A stretch of 64,000 nucleotides of DNA, from contig CP034990.1 of NCBI GenBank assembly GCA_004026145.2, positions 13,327,947 through 13,391,946 of the forward strand. Reading direction: 5' to 3'. A program made the translations under genes and the position numbers. Positions 12,201 to 22,703 of this stretch are shown one piece after another. The notes under the pieces are model-generated. The model was not told the origin of the DNA. It ran no database searches and saw only the letters and a program-made list of their open reading frames with translations. How positions within the stretch are numbered: position 1 is the stretch's first letter; the number at the start of each line of letters is the position of its first letter. This DNA is from Takifugu bimaculatus. Lineage: Eukaryota; Chordata; Actinopteri; Tetraodontiformes; Tetraodontidae.

Positions 12201-15200
12201 GCGAGGACGGGGAAGGCAAGCTTGAGGGTGTAAAGGTCCGAACAGAGGATCAAGCCATCAGGGAGAGTGTCAAAAAGACGCTCTTTCCAAACCAGGTGCC
12301 CAACAAAGATTCCCCCTATTACCCCGGCTACGAGAATTATTACCCCCCAAATTACATCAACCCTGGTCTCGCTGGGCCCAACCCAGGAATCCCGCTAGCA
12401 GAAAGTCAGGTAAAGATTAAAAAGGATGAGGACCAGGACCAATCTGAGGAAAAAATCAAGGTAGAGATTCACGAAGATCGCAAACCAGAGAGCGTGGTCC
12501 CTGGGCAGCCGCCAGCCGCCGCCAGCCGCCGCAGCAGCAGCAGCAGCCCTCGGTCATCCAGCAGCGCTCCAACATGTACATGCAGCCTCTCTACTACAAC
12601 CAGTACGCTTATGTGCCCCCATACGCGTACCATCCCGATCAGGCCTATCATAACCACTTGATGAACACAAACCCAGCCTACCGGCAACAGTTCGAGGAGC
12701 GGCAGCGGCAGATTGCCGAGCAGCACCGCGCTGTCGAAAAGAAGTCCGATGCGGCCATGAAAGAGCGGGAAGCCTCCATGAAGGAGGAGTGGAAGCAAAA
12801 GGGGCCGATGCCACCGAGCCTCTCCAAAGCCCCGAACCAGCCCGACCTTGGTAAGGCGGCACAGCCTTCGGGCAAATCCAGGGAGTCGCCCTCTGATCCT
12901 TCCATTAAATCCCTAGCAACCATAAAGGGGGAGGACCCAAAGTCCCAGCAGGCAGAGGGGCTGAAGATGAAGCTCTCCGACGGGGGCCACCACGGGAAGG
13001 AAGACTCTAAGCAAACACTGGACTCCAGAGGTCAGTTGGGCATGGAACAGGCCATGTGGTACAGACAGGTAAACCAGTCTTCTAATGCTACACATCTGTG
13101 AGTGTGCGTGTTGAATTGTGCTGACTTTGAGCTTTTTAACCCCCTCCAACAGTACCCTGACAGCCAAAAGCCCCAAGTGGAAGAGGAACACCAGCACCCA
13201 CAACCTCGGTGGAAAGACGAAAGGGACCGAGAGCGGGAGCGGGAGCGGAAGTTAAAGGACGAACGGCCCAGGACCAAGGACACTCAAAGCGCCCCCAAGG
13301 AGGACATCAAAGACGCTTGCGATCCCAGAATCAGTTCCGAGGACTTGCGGGTCCTGAGCAAAGACTCTCGTTCTAATCCCCACTTGCAATTCTCATCACC
13401 ACTAGCACAGCACCAGGGGTACATGCCCTACATGCACGGCTACCCCTATGGACAAACATACGACCCCAGCCACCCAGGGTACAGGGGCATGCCCTCGGTC
13501 ATGATGCAGAATTACCCAGGTAGGCATCCTGAAAAAGTCTTTGCAAGTCTTCCAGTCTCTTGTAATATCGTTAGAAGGTAGCAAGCCACAGCTTTCTCCT
13601 CACGGAGGGCAAGAAAGGAACACCGTGCAATATAATGTATATTTGTGTTTTCCGAAACAAGTCCGATCTCGCAGTGAGGGAATAACTGAGGGAATGACAG
13701 TTGTGCCTGCAGCTTCCTGGGTTCAGTTCCCATCAAGCGGACAATGTGACATTTTGTCTAGAGGTCAAAATGGGCCTAAAATCAATAATTTTGATGATTA
13801 AGCGTGATTGATGTAAGCAGAGAAGAGAGGAATCAATCCTACTTGGTCACGCTTGTGTTCCATATAGGATGGCCCTCACGGCATTCCTTTTCTCTGCCAT
13901 TTTTAGGTCCATACCTACCTGGAGGCTATCCATTTTCTCCATACGGCGGCAAAATAGCCGGAGGGAGACGAAGGTAGTGACAAATCGCGTGCTAGCCCGA
14001 CTGTCACCAAAAGTGCAACGGACTCCAAAGCCTTGGAAATCCTGCATCAACACGCCAGCCAATACAAGAGCAAATCCCCCACAGTCGGGGACAAGCCGCC
14101 CCACGACAGGGAGAGGGAGCAAGACAGAGCCACCAGCGACAGGGAGCGGGAGCGGGACAGAGAGCGAGACCTGGACCGGCCACGATCGTCGCCCTCCCAG
14201 CGCATCATGCCCTCTCACACCCACCTGGGGTACTCGGTGCTCTCAGGGCAATATGACCTGTCTTACGCCACAGGTACCCGTCACATTTAGACTGTGCACT
14301 CGTTTTAAGTTAAAGTACTTTACATTTATTTTCAGTACTTCCAACCCAGCGCAAACAAAACTTGGGAGGGGTTTCTGGTATCAGGAGGAGGTGCCGAGAC
14401 TCCTACCACTCCTGGGGTACCCTTGAGCAAGGCACCGAACCCCAAATGCTTACATAGGGCCCTGCGATGGGCTGGCGTCCCATTAAGGGGTCAACCCTGC
14501 CTTCCCCCATATGCAGCGGGGATAAGCTCCAGCACCCTCCCTGCCACCCCACAAAGGCTAAAGCGGTCAAAAAAAAGAAAAAGTTAACTTCAATAAGACT
14601 CACGACGGTTCATCATTAGCTCGTGTTGGTAGCCAACAAATAGTAAACTCTCTGCTCTTTACATCACCACAGAGGCGAGAACAGTCTAATCTCATCACCC
14701 AGGACATGTCTCAAAAACTGGTGATCTGTTGTAAGAAAGTGGGCGAGAGACATTTTAACATTGTTGTTTTTAACATTGAATCGTCGATTTTTTTCCCCAG
14801 CAGTTTTGTAAAGATGGGGTTTTTTGTCTGTTTGGGAAAATCACACTCAGAATTTTGCAGTCTATTATTCTGTGCAGTGCTGCATTTAGCTGCTCAGCTC
14901 CTCCATCCTAAGTAGGTCTTTTGAGGACAAGTAGATCACCGTCCTTCATAATAGAGATGTTGTGAGCCCATTCAACACCCCGGTGGTCTGCACTGACCTC
15001 TGGCGGTAGCTCTTGGAATTACAACCAACATGCTCCATTCTGTCCCCTTGAGATAATTTGACAGTAACTGTCAGCATTCTTAGCTTCCAGATGTGGGACT
15101 AAACACAATTGTCAGAAATGTTGCTCCTCCGCTTTGTCCAGAGTGCTTTTATTCATCCTCTTCCTCGTCTCTTTTCCAGGGAAACCTGACCGTCACACCT

Positions 15201-15223
15201 CAACCCTGCAAAGATTCATGTGA
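9210..15223 (+). CDS. ZNF609: ZNF609 zinc finger protein, 3' part of gene (five exons in window)
   Basis: Coding exons are 9210-9297, 10735-13068, 13153-13519, 13907-14273 and probably 15180-15223, with matching splice phases. The protein shows the family block WRNKTYVGTLLDC, then a Ser/Asn-rich basic stretch. A single C2H2 zinc finger follows (bases 11177-11248, CPHPNC...HQARAH), then a Lys-rich tract and the conserved MYMQPLYYNQYAYVPPY and ILHQHASQYKSKSPT segments. In mammals ZNF609 works in the nucleus with the cohesin loader NIPBL and the Integrator complex in transcriptional control, and represses Rag genes in thymocytes. The paralogue ZNF608 is the alternative; the C-terminal half fits ZNF609 better. 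Two apparent frame breaks (about 12505-12530 and 13961-13966) interrupt an otherwise conserved reading. The N-terminal roughly 300 residues lie outside the window. Confidence 0.85.
10735..13068 (+). CDS. ZNF609: ZNF609 large central exon with the C2H2 finger
   Basis: The acceptor is AACTGCAG and the donor is AGACAG|GTAAAC. The exon opens with RFCESPTSDLEMRNGRGRG. The C2H2 finger is at 11177-11248 (Cys-x4-Cys, then His-x4-His). The SSKDKKKKDKKKKDGG tract begins near 11812. The frame used up to about 12,520 is not the frame used from about 12,523 on, where poly-Gln, PSVIQQRSN and MYMQPLYYNQYAY follow. The change corresponds to one missing base (or two extra) inside a GCC/CAG-type repeat with no splice signals. 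The remainder to WYRQ is conserved and open. Confidence 0.85.
13153..13519 (+). CDS. ZNF609: ZNF609 exon, Arg/Glu-rich to MMQNYPG
   Basis: The acceptor is CTCCAACAG and the donor is CCCAG|GTAGGC. The exon is 367 nt, entering in phase 0 and leaving in phase 1. It contains a highly charged stretch (RDRERERERKLKDERPR), then HQGYMPYMHGYPYGQTYD and SVMMQNYPG, all conserved in ZNF609 of other vertebrates as I recall them. Confidence 0.85.
13907..14273 (+). CDS. ZNF609: ZNF609 penultimate coding exon, carrying an apparent one-base insertion
   Basis: The acceptor is CATTTTTAG and the donor is CACAG|GTACCC. Read in the incoming phase it gives PYLPGGYPFSPYGGKIAGG, then RRR and a stop. Moving the frame by one base at the GGAGGGAG motif (13961-13967) restores an acidic linker, then the conserved ILHQHASQYKSKSPT and LGYSVLSGQYDLSYAT. 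This is best explained by one extra G in the GGG run. The exon leaves in phase 1. Confidence 0.8.
14384..14585 (+). mobile_element. Fish SINE/LINE-tail element in the last ZNF609 intron
   Basis: The stretch contains GGGTACCCTTGAGCAAGGCA, then GCGATGGGCTGGCGTCCC, GGGATAAGCTCCAGCACCCT and AAAGCGGTCAAAAAAAAG. These are landmarks of a retroposon 3' region widely dispersed in fish genomes, usually ending in a short A-rich or ATGA-type tail. An A-rich tail is present here (14570-14582). The copy looks partial, with no clear head. The exact family is not resolved. Confidence 0.7.
15180..15223 (+). CDS. ZNF609: Probable terminal coding exon of ZNF609
   Basis: A strong acceptor (pyrimidine-rich CCTCTTCCTCGTCTCTTTTCCAG) precedes it. 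Continuing in phase 1 from 14273 it reads GKPDRHTSTLQRFM and stops at TGA 15221-15223. The mammalian ZNF609 terminus, as I recall it, ends in a Tyr-Pro-Pro-Pro-Arg-Arg type sequence, which I do not see here. The exon choice is therefore based on splice signal and phase, not homology. An intron-retained reading would stop shortly after 14273. Confidence 0.5.
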
Positions 15224-16705
15224 CTGGCTCACATGTGAAGACAACGTCCCCGGTGTTTCCTTTTTAGACATCAGTTCAATGGTGTTTCTATCAATACTTT
15301 TAGTTCTTCACCCCCGAGACGAGGTGGATCGCTCCTTTCCCCCTGCCCCTCCTCTCTTGCCTCCTAAATGACCCCAAATGCTCCAGACTGTAACAGGACT
15401 GATGTAACCCAGGTTCAAAGCCATGGCTCTGCCTCATCTCGCAGAGGAAACACCAACCCGCTGATTATCTAGTCTTTGCACTGTCAACAAATACAATGCA
15501 AAAAGAGACTATTGGACTGCCAGAACGGCCGGTTTTGGGTTGTTTTTTTTTCTTTCCGTTTGTTTGTTTTTTAATTGCATTGTTTTTTTTGTCACATGCA
15601 GAAAGATGTTGGCAGGATGTTTGGTGGCCGGCGGGAAAGGGGAGTTAAAACTAAATTAAAGACTGAAAACAAAGCGAGGCGCTTTTGGCTAATAGAACGC
15701 CGTGAAACAACAGTATATCCTTAACTTGACAAACATTTGGCTGTATTGTGGTGGGGAGAGGGAATATGGCAACAGCTGCTTTTATCAAAGACTGAAGTCC
15801 TTCTTTTCTGTTCTCCGTTGACATTGTTGGTTCCCACCCCCGTCTGAACCCTCGGTTTCTGTTTCAGGGATGATTTTTTTATTTTTTTTTTAAAGGGGCC
15901 GCGCACACCTCAAAGGAGAAATAAACACTACTTATGTTTTTCTTTTCTTCCTCCATATCGTTTTGTTTGTCCTCGAGTCTGTCTGACGCTGGAACGAGTC
16001 CCTTCGTCCGTCTTTTACTCGCTCAAACGGTGAAGCCACATAAGCAAGCCGAGGACATCGGCGGCCTCTGTGGCCCCCCAGGACTGACTCTCTCTTCTTT
16101 TCTGTTCGCAATGTGAAATCCCACCTTTTTTTCTGCTGTATCATAGACGTTCACCACATGTTTATATTTATCCCAGAATGCAACTGTTTCATATCTCTCA
16201 TTGTTAAATATCATATAAAGATTTATGCGCTCAGTTCATTAAGGTTTTGGACTCCTCCGGTGTTTGATTTTTACTTGTGTGTCCTCTCCAGAGCTCTGCA
16301 CGTCTCCCTCGGACTGTTTCCAGACCTCTGATCGCTAGCTCGCGCTGCCAGGCGGTGGAGCCGGCTTCACTGGGGAGAAGTCCCAGTGTTTCTCTTTGCT
16401 TGCTGGTGTGGCTTCACCACAACAACCATTCACATGGCAGGGTTAGTTTTCAGAGTGGATGGTTCCTCCCAGACTGGGCCAGTGTGTCGGGAGAAAAGCA
16501 GATTCTATGTAAAGATTTTCCTCATCAGTTGTTCGGACCTCAGGATTTAACCGCCATCTTGGGCAGAATCAGGGTGCTTGTTGACAACAACAAAGAATAC
16601 GCTCTTTCTGTTGTCAACTATCTAAATTTAAAACAAAAAAAAAACTACACTTGAATCAGTGCAGTCGTAGCCTCCAACTCTGGCTTGAAGCAGTACTGCA
16701 GTCAG

Positions 16706-16720
16706 CCGCCAGGGGGCGTC
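16706..16720 (+). promoter_or_regulatory. CTCF-like motif in the ZNF609 3' UTR
   Basis: CCGCCAGGGGGCGTC matches 13 of 15 positions of the CTCF core CCASYAGRKGGCRSY, oriented on the + strand. Motif match only. Confidence 0.35.
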
Positions 16721-17778
16721 GAGCCTGTGCTCTGAAGCCTGGGCTGAACCCGAGCACACAGCCTGAGGTACTGAAACTGCCGGGGTTTCTGGGTAAATCT
16801 GCCCGTCGCCATGGAGCAGGTGTTAAATGACGGGTCTGGTGTTCTTCAGGTGCTGCAGGTGAACTTCTGTCGTGATTCTGGGGGGGTTAAAAGCACATTT
16901 TCACCTCCAAACTGGAAGCGTTTCATCCCGCTGGGACAAACTGGCTCAGATGGGTAGAATTATCAGCATCTTCCATCTCTCGCTGACCCTCTTCTGTCAT
17001 CTGACACATTTAGCTTTATTTCTCATTTCTGCCCCCCCCCCCCCCTCCAGAGGTTTGCAAAGACGCTGTTTTGCTTTGTTTCTGTGCATTTTTAAAGGGC
17101 GTCTGACGCGATGAAGCTGAATGTGGTGGTGTTCGACTTGTACTTAATCTGTGAGGGTAATCTAGGCAGCTGCGATGTCGTCATTAACGTCGGGGGGGGG
17201 GGGGTTAGTACCAGCAGACTGCGTCCAGTACATAGTTTTATCAAACAATGGTTGTGACAAAGTGCATTTGTTCTCTCTCCGAGAGTAGTAATGTTATCTC
17301 AGTAGTACGCGAAGCCCAGTGGAAATCATATATACAAAAAATGTATAAAAAGCCAGAAAAGTAACGTTTGCTATCGACATATTGGAAAGTGCTTGGCTCT
17401 TGTATTTTGCAGGACTGTATTTGTCTCATGGTGAAGAGTATATTTATTGGCCAGCAGTTGTCTCAATTGGTGCCTAGTTGAACCTTCTGTGAACTCGCAG
17501 AGACACTCGCTCGTTTTGTCTTCTCCCTCCTCCTCCTCCTCCCCAACAATTAATAAAAAATTTAAAAAAAGAAGCAGCAGCACCCGTCCCGGTGCTTTGC
17601 AAGGATGTTTACAATGTCTTCATTTTATTTGTGTGTGAGCAAAGTTTCAGATCTCGCCCCCCTCCCTCTCCCCGCCGTTCTCCCGCCCTTCAGGAGTTTG
17701 TGTAAAGTGTACATTACCATGGTTCTTTTTTATACAATACTCTGTAACTTGCCTTTGTAAATTTGGGCTGAAAAAAAA

Positions 17779-17784
17779 AATAAA
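17779..17784 (+). terminator. ZNF609: ZNF609 polyadenylation signal AATAAA
   Basis: A canonical AATAAA sits after an A run and is followed by T-rich sequence. It comes 2.5 kb after the stop codon and before the sequence becomes GC-rich. Confidence 0.65.
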
Positions 17785-19610
17785 TCTTTTTATGAGACAA
17801 TCTGTCCTGGAAACTGCTCAGTGATTCTACGAATGGCAGCCGGATCTGAGCCGGAGCGTTTAAAGGTCGACGTGTTTAACCTTGAGATCCGGAGGGGTTC
17901 CGGTCCGGTCCGCTCACTCAGCCTCTCGCTGCAGCCGTCTCATCGGAGTCGTCGGACAGATGAGAGACGGCCAATTTTCCCGCTCATTCCATCTCAGATT
18001 AGGAGGGTCGGAAGTGTCCGCACAGCCCCTGCTGGCTGCTGTGTGGACCTCTGCAGGGAACACGAGGTGTTCTGCTCGCTCCACTCTTATTTATGGCCCC
18101 GCGGCTGTAACCATGGTTACTGCACGGTCTTTGGACAGAAGAAACAGAGAGGAAATTGTCCCATGAAGGAAGGAATGTTCGGAGAGGTAAAGGAATGGCT
18201 TATCGTGGTGGGAGCCGTGCGACGGGAACGACTTTAATGTTGATCATGTGACTGCTGACGGGAGCAGCCGGGGGAATTCTGGCGCTCCACGGGGCAGATG
18301 GACCCCAGCATCCCGGGACAAGCGCACCTATTATCTGTGGAGTCAGTCACATGATGTGAGCCTCAACAGAGGTTCCTGGGGAGGGAACCGGGCTCTCCGG
18401 CCTGCCCGTGACCCTGAACAGCACAGGTGATGCACCCACACGATAGAAACAACTGTTCGGACTTGGATCTCCTGCTGGGGACCATGTGACCTAAATCCAT
18501 CCTGATGTTCCGTCCTCGCCTCACCTGCTTCCCTCCAGGTGTGTTGAGTCGGTACGACATCATCCCTGACCTTTGACCCGTTAGCGGGCAGGGACTGATG
18601 TCACGGATGCGACGGTGCTCGGTCCACCTGACCTGGTCTAAGGCTGCGGTGAGCCGTCGTTGCCACGGCTGCAGCGGGCCGACCAGCTGTCGCCGCTCGG
18701 GGAGCCCTCCGCCTCGCCACCCGCCCGCTGGGATATTTTTAGCCGCTCTTAATGCTCCAGGAGTGCGAGCGTGCGCCACAGTAGCAGAATGCAACATCGG
18801 TGACAGCGGGTGATTATGCCGGAGATGATTTTGTTGCCTCTAAATGTGAAATCTGATTATCCTTCCCACTCTGGGCCATGTGGGGGGGGGCTGAGCTGGG
18901 AAGGAGGGGTTAAGACAGTGTTGTGCTGAGCCAATGGCTTTTCCACAGAGCAGCTGGCCGACATCGGGGCAGGACGGGAAGAAGGATACCTGGAGGGCGC
19001 TCGCTGTAGGACGCTGAGGGAGACTTCCAGGAGGTGTTCATGGGATGCACTATCTACGCTGCCAGCCCTAAGGCTCTGCCCGCCGACGAGGCTCCCGGCC
19101 AGGACGGGCCCTACCAGCTCCGCCAGTATCGCCCCCCTCATGGTACCTGCAGTCAGAGGATAGCAGCCAGCAGAGCCAGGTGAGCCAACGCAGGGACGAC
19201 AGGGACGGAGATGCGACCAGAACGAGAGGCTCTCCCGGTCTCTGACACCCACTGATGAGCTCTAGAGCAGCAGTGTTCTGCCTGTAGGGACACGAACAGC
19301 TGGAACATCTGCGGCGGGTCAGGCCACATCTTTGGTGGCACTTTGCTTTAATCCTCCTTTTCTCAGGTATAATTCCTTTGATCTTTTTTTGAAGCTGTAG
19401 TTATTCCTGCAGCCTATGCCCACTTAAACACTTTCTTTTATTTTCAAAAATTCAAATGTTGATAATTGCAGCGTGAAACTAATTAAACTCAGACTTCAGT
19501 TAAGTCACATCCCACACCTCCCATTATATGACCACAAAACATCCAAACACAAAGTCCTCCTCCATGAATAAATGATAAATACATCACTAACACATGTGTA
19601 ATGGCAAAGG

Positions 19611-19683
19611 GGTGTGTGTGCAGGTGTGTATGCAGGTGTGTGTGCAGGTGTGTATGCAGATGTGTGTGCAGGTGTGTATGCAG
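19611..19683. repeat. Minisatellite, 12-bp GTGTGTRTGCAG unit
   Basis: About six tandem copies alternate GTGTGTATGCAG and GTGTGTGTGCAG, with one GATGTG variant. One frame yields a Cys-Val-Cys-Arg repeat, which is an artefact of the unit. Confidence 0.9.
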
Positions 19684-19919
19684 GGATACTTACAGTATTA
19701 CTAAAGTCAAAAACCAGCAACCACCAAATACAATTTTTTACAGTGTCCATTTTGTATTTGGAAATCATGCTAATGAAGCATGGTTCTTTTTTGTCCTGTG
19801 TGTCAGTATAATTCTGAGTTGTTTCCAATCTGGGGTGGAATTATTTATTTTGCAGCAGATTGTTGCACAGATTAATAGTTTTCTGCTTAATTGATTCTGT
19901 GTGTCTCATGTAAATTAGC

Positions 19920-19921
<2 letters not shown>

Positions 19922-19998
<77 letters not shown>
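19922..19998. repeat. (TG)n microsatellite, about 38 units
   Basis: Uninterrupted TG dinucleotides, about 77 bases long, immediately left of a GC-rich patch. Confidence 0.98.
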
Positions 19999-20003
<5 letters not shown>

Positions 20004-22351
20004 GCCACTTTAATCCCTCTGACAGTGTAAACAGCCCACACTGGGCGATAGGTGAGTTCAACCCTCCGCTCGCTGAGGAAGCTGCGGCCGCGGCAGCTCC
20101 GCTCGCTGCTTTAGCCTCGGCTGCTCCCGACAAGAGCCGCAGATTTCCCGTCGTCTTCCCCCGGTTAGACCGCATGAAATGATTCCGGGGGGGAATGAGG
20201 CGCACACCTAAGAGCTTGTGGGGAGATACGAGGCGACATTACAGCGGGGAAAGTCGCTACAACTACTGAGGCGCAGGTAGGAGACGATTAGCAACAAGGT
20301 AGCGACAGGGTGAGAGAACTTCCGCTGAGGGTTTTCAAATTAAAGTATATGTAACGGATAGGTTTTGTGAGTTATTTCGAAGATGCTTGTTCTTTGTTGC
20401 GTCGCCTTGACTACGAGATCTAATTCATATTACAACCTTTTGCTGTGCAGTGAGCATCATCTGTAGTCAGCAAATGCGTCTTATTTATATCCCGAATGCT
20501 TTTATTGTGTAGACTTTCCGCTTTTCTGCACCGTTACCTGCTGTTTTGGACTTAATGTAGTTAGATTGACAGCATGCGGCCGCCAAGGACAACACATTAA
20601 AACTCTATATATCAGATATAAACTGGTAATTAGAGTTAAAACATAACTGTTGAGCAAATACTTGGACTGTAATCTTTGGTAACAGCAAAGCTTACAATAG
20701 TCTGTCAATTAAAAATTGACCTGTACAGCGTCAGTATTTATTTCTCTACAGACCGTTTATAACATTTCTTTCCTAATCTCAGTAACCTCTTTGGTTTGGG
20801 ATCTAAACTGTAATTAGAGCTAAAATGGGAGCTCTGGTTTAAAACACACACGCATCCGCCATCAAAGGTTGTTTTTGAGGTGCTTGCACAATGGAGAGGT
20901 TTATTCCTGGATTTCCCCTCCAGAGTCTAAAGGCTGACCTGCTTCATGGTACCTGAGTCCCCGCAAAAATAGAGAAAAACTCGAATTTCAGTCATACACA
21001 AATGTGTCGCTTTCCCTTCATGGGTACATGTGGACATTTTGTTTGTTGGTGTGCTCACTGCTGCTTAAATCACCTGTGTTACACTTTAAACAGTCACGGC
21101 CGTCCCCACCTGACTTTAATGTGTTGTGGGTCACCTGTGGCTTTAGAATGCTGCTCACCTGATACAGTGCGTGTGTTTTTACTGCATCCTACCACCAGGA
21201 GGACTTTCATTCATGCTAAGCTTCCCAGCTAATGCTGAACGACTTCAGCCATTTTCATTCTGAGTTTGAGAAACAATGAATATTTGTTTAATTCAAGTGG
21301 AGAAAAAAACGTTTAAACTTTAACGCGACCGACACTGTCGGCTTTTAACGACGCTTGAAGCCGTCTCTAGTTTAGCTCGTAGAGCGGGTCGTTCACGAAG
21401 GCGTCACCTGGGAGGCCTGAGCTGTATCTATATGATATCTATACGTAACAGCCAGATCCTCAACGGAGGTGTGAGTTAGCGCCGTTGCTCAGCATCAAAA
21501 ATAGCTTCGGCTAATTTTTACAGAGCGGCCGTTCCTGGGACAGACAGCAAATCCTCGGCAACAATCTCCGTGGCGCGCAGCAGTAATCAGATTACAGTGA
21601 TTGGATTTCAGGATGTCTTGTGACAGGACAAAATGTTTTCCTGCTGAGGGACAGACGCTCGGGAAGGAGGTGGACGTGTGAGAGGAGGACCGATCTGAAG
21701 GCCCCTCATCTGCCTCCTCTCACACTGGCCCCTGGGGGTCAAAGGTTGCACATCAGCATGGTGCCCTGACGACACTGTTCACTCGGAATTATTCAGACTC
21801 GCAAATAAACCACGCGTTTATCCAGGGAGTCTCTAACTGTGTGTGTGTGTGCGCGTGCTGTGTGTGTGTGTGGACAGAATAGTCACAGCTGTTGGGTAAA
21901 GGGTCACCGCTTGTTTTTCAGGCCGAAGCGAACAAGAACGTCCCGTTTGTGCAGAAACGTGGTTAAAATTCAACCTCTGTTTAGGGAGGAAAGTTCCAAC
22001 AAAGCCCATTCCTCTTATCTCGCCTTATCTTTTCTCTTGAACGCCTCAGAGGGTGACGCAAGGCCCGCTACCAATTAGAGGTTACTTACTGGAAACTACA
22101 CGTTTCCATCAGCACCTGAAATCACAGGGGACCGTTAACGACCCCCCCCAGGGCGAACGTGACGGAGGCTGATCTGTCAATGACGTCGGCCTCGCAGCTG
22201 CACCCTCAACGCCAGGGTCCCGGGAACCTTCCGCGAGGCGCCTTTGAAGCCGAGGCCGTGTCCGAAAACAAACAGGGACGCGTGGCCGGGCGCCCAGCAG
22301 GGAGGCGCCCGCCGCTCACACAGGTGTGTTTGTGTGTTCAGGGCCAGGAGC

Positions 22352-22440
22352 ATGACCGAGCAGCAGGAGCAGAGCGAGGAGCCGGGCCTGGGCTGCACCC
22401 AGGACCTGGACCCCTCCAAGGAGGACGACGGACACTTCAG
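22352..22440 (+). CDS. GRAMD2A: GRAMD2 first coding exon
   Basis: An acceptor-like TGTTCAG ends at 22341. The ATG at 22352-22354 opens an acidic, Gln/Glu-rich N-terminus (MTEQQEQSEEPGLG) of 29 codons plus two bases. The only phase-compatible donor is CAG|GCAAAT, a GC-type donor. N-termini of this family are poorly conserved, so the exon is supported mainly by composition and phase. Confidence 0.6.
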
Positions 22441-22667
22441 GCAAATCACACACACACACGCCCACGCCCACGCACCATCTGCATCCTGTGCACGGTCATG
22501 GGTTCCAGCCCCAGGAGATTCATTCTTTCAGCACCTTTTTGGTGCTTTTTTTTTAGCCGCATTTGATCACAAACAATAGTGAAACTCAAGAGAAATGATC
22601 CTCTGATCTGGTTTTTAATCACCAGTATGTGTTTGAACCCACGTCTGATCTGTCTTTTAACCCCACA

Positions 22668-22703
<36 letters not shown>

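Larger units (their letters stand above)
15224..17800 (+). other. ZNF609: ZNF609 3' untranslated region
   Basis: No conserved coding sequence follows the stop. The stretch is T/A-rich with several poly-T runs, a CTCF-like motif at 16706-16720, and poly-C/poly-G runs near 17030 and 17192. It ends in a T-rich block (about 17700-17765) followed by a polyadenylation signal. ZNF609 has a long 3' UTR in other vertebrates. The extent is inferred from the AATAAA position. Confidence 0.65.
17801..22341. other. Spacer between ZNF609 and the first coding exon of GRAMD2
   Basis: GC-rich patches lie at about 17,850-19,330 and 20,050-20,190; the second contains GCGGCCGCGGCAGC. They could include a promoter or non-coding first exon of GRAMD2. 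One short open stretch (19010-19182) looks coding-like but matches nothing I know. The region also contains a 12-bp-unit minisatellite and a 77-bp TG repeat. No complete gene was recognised. Confidence 0.6.
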
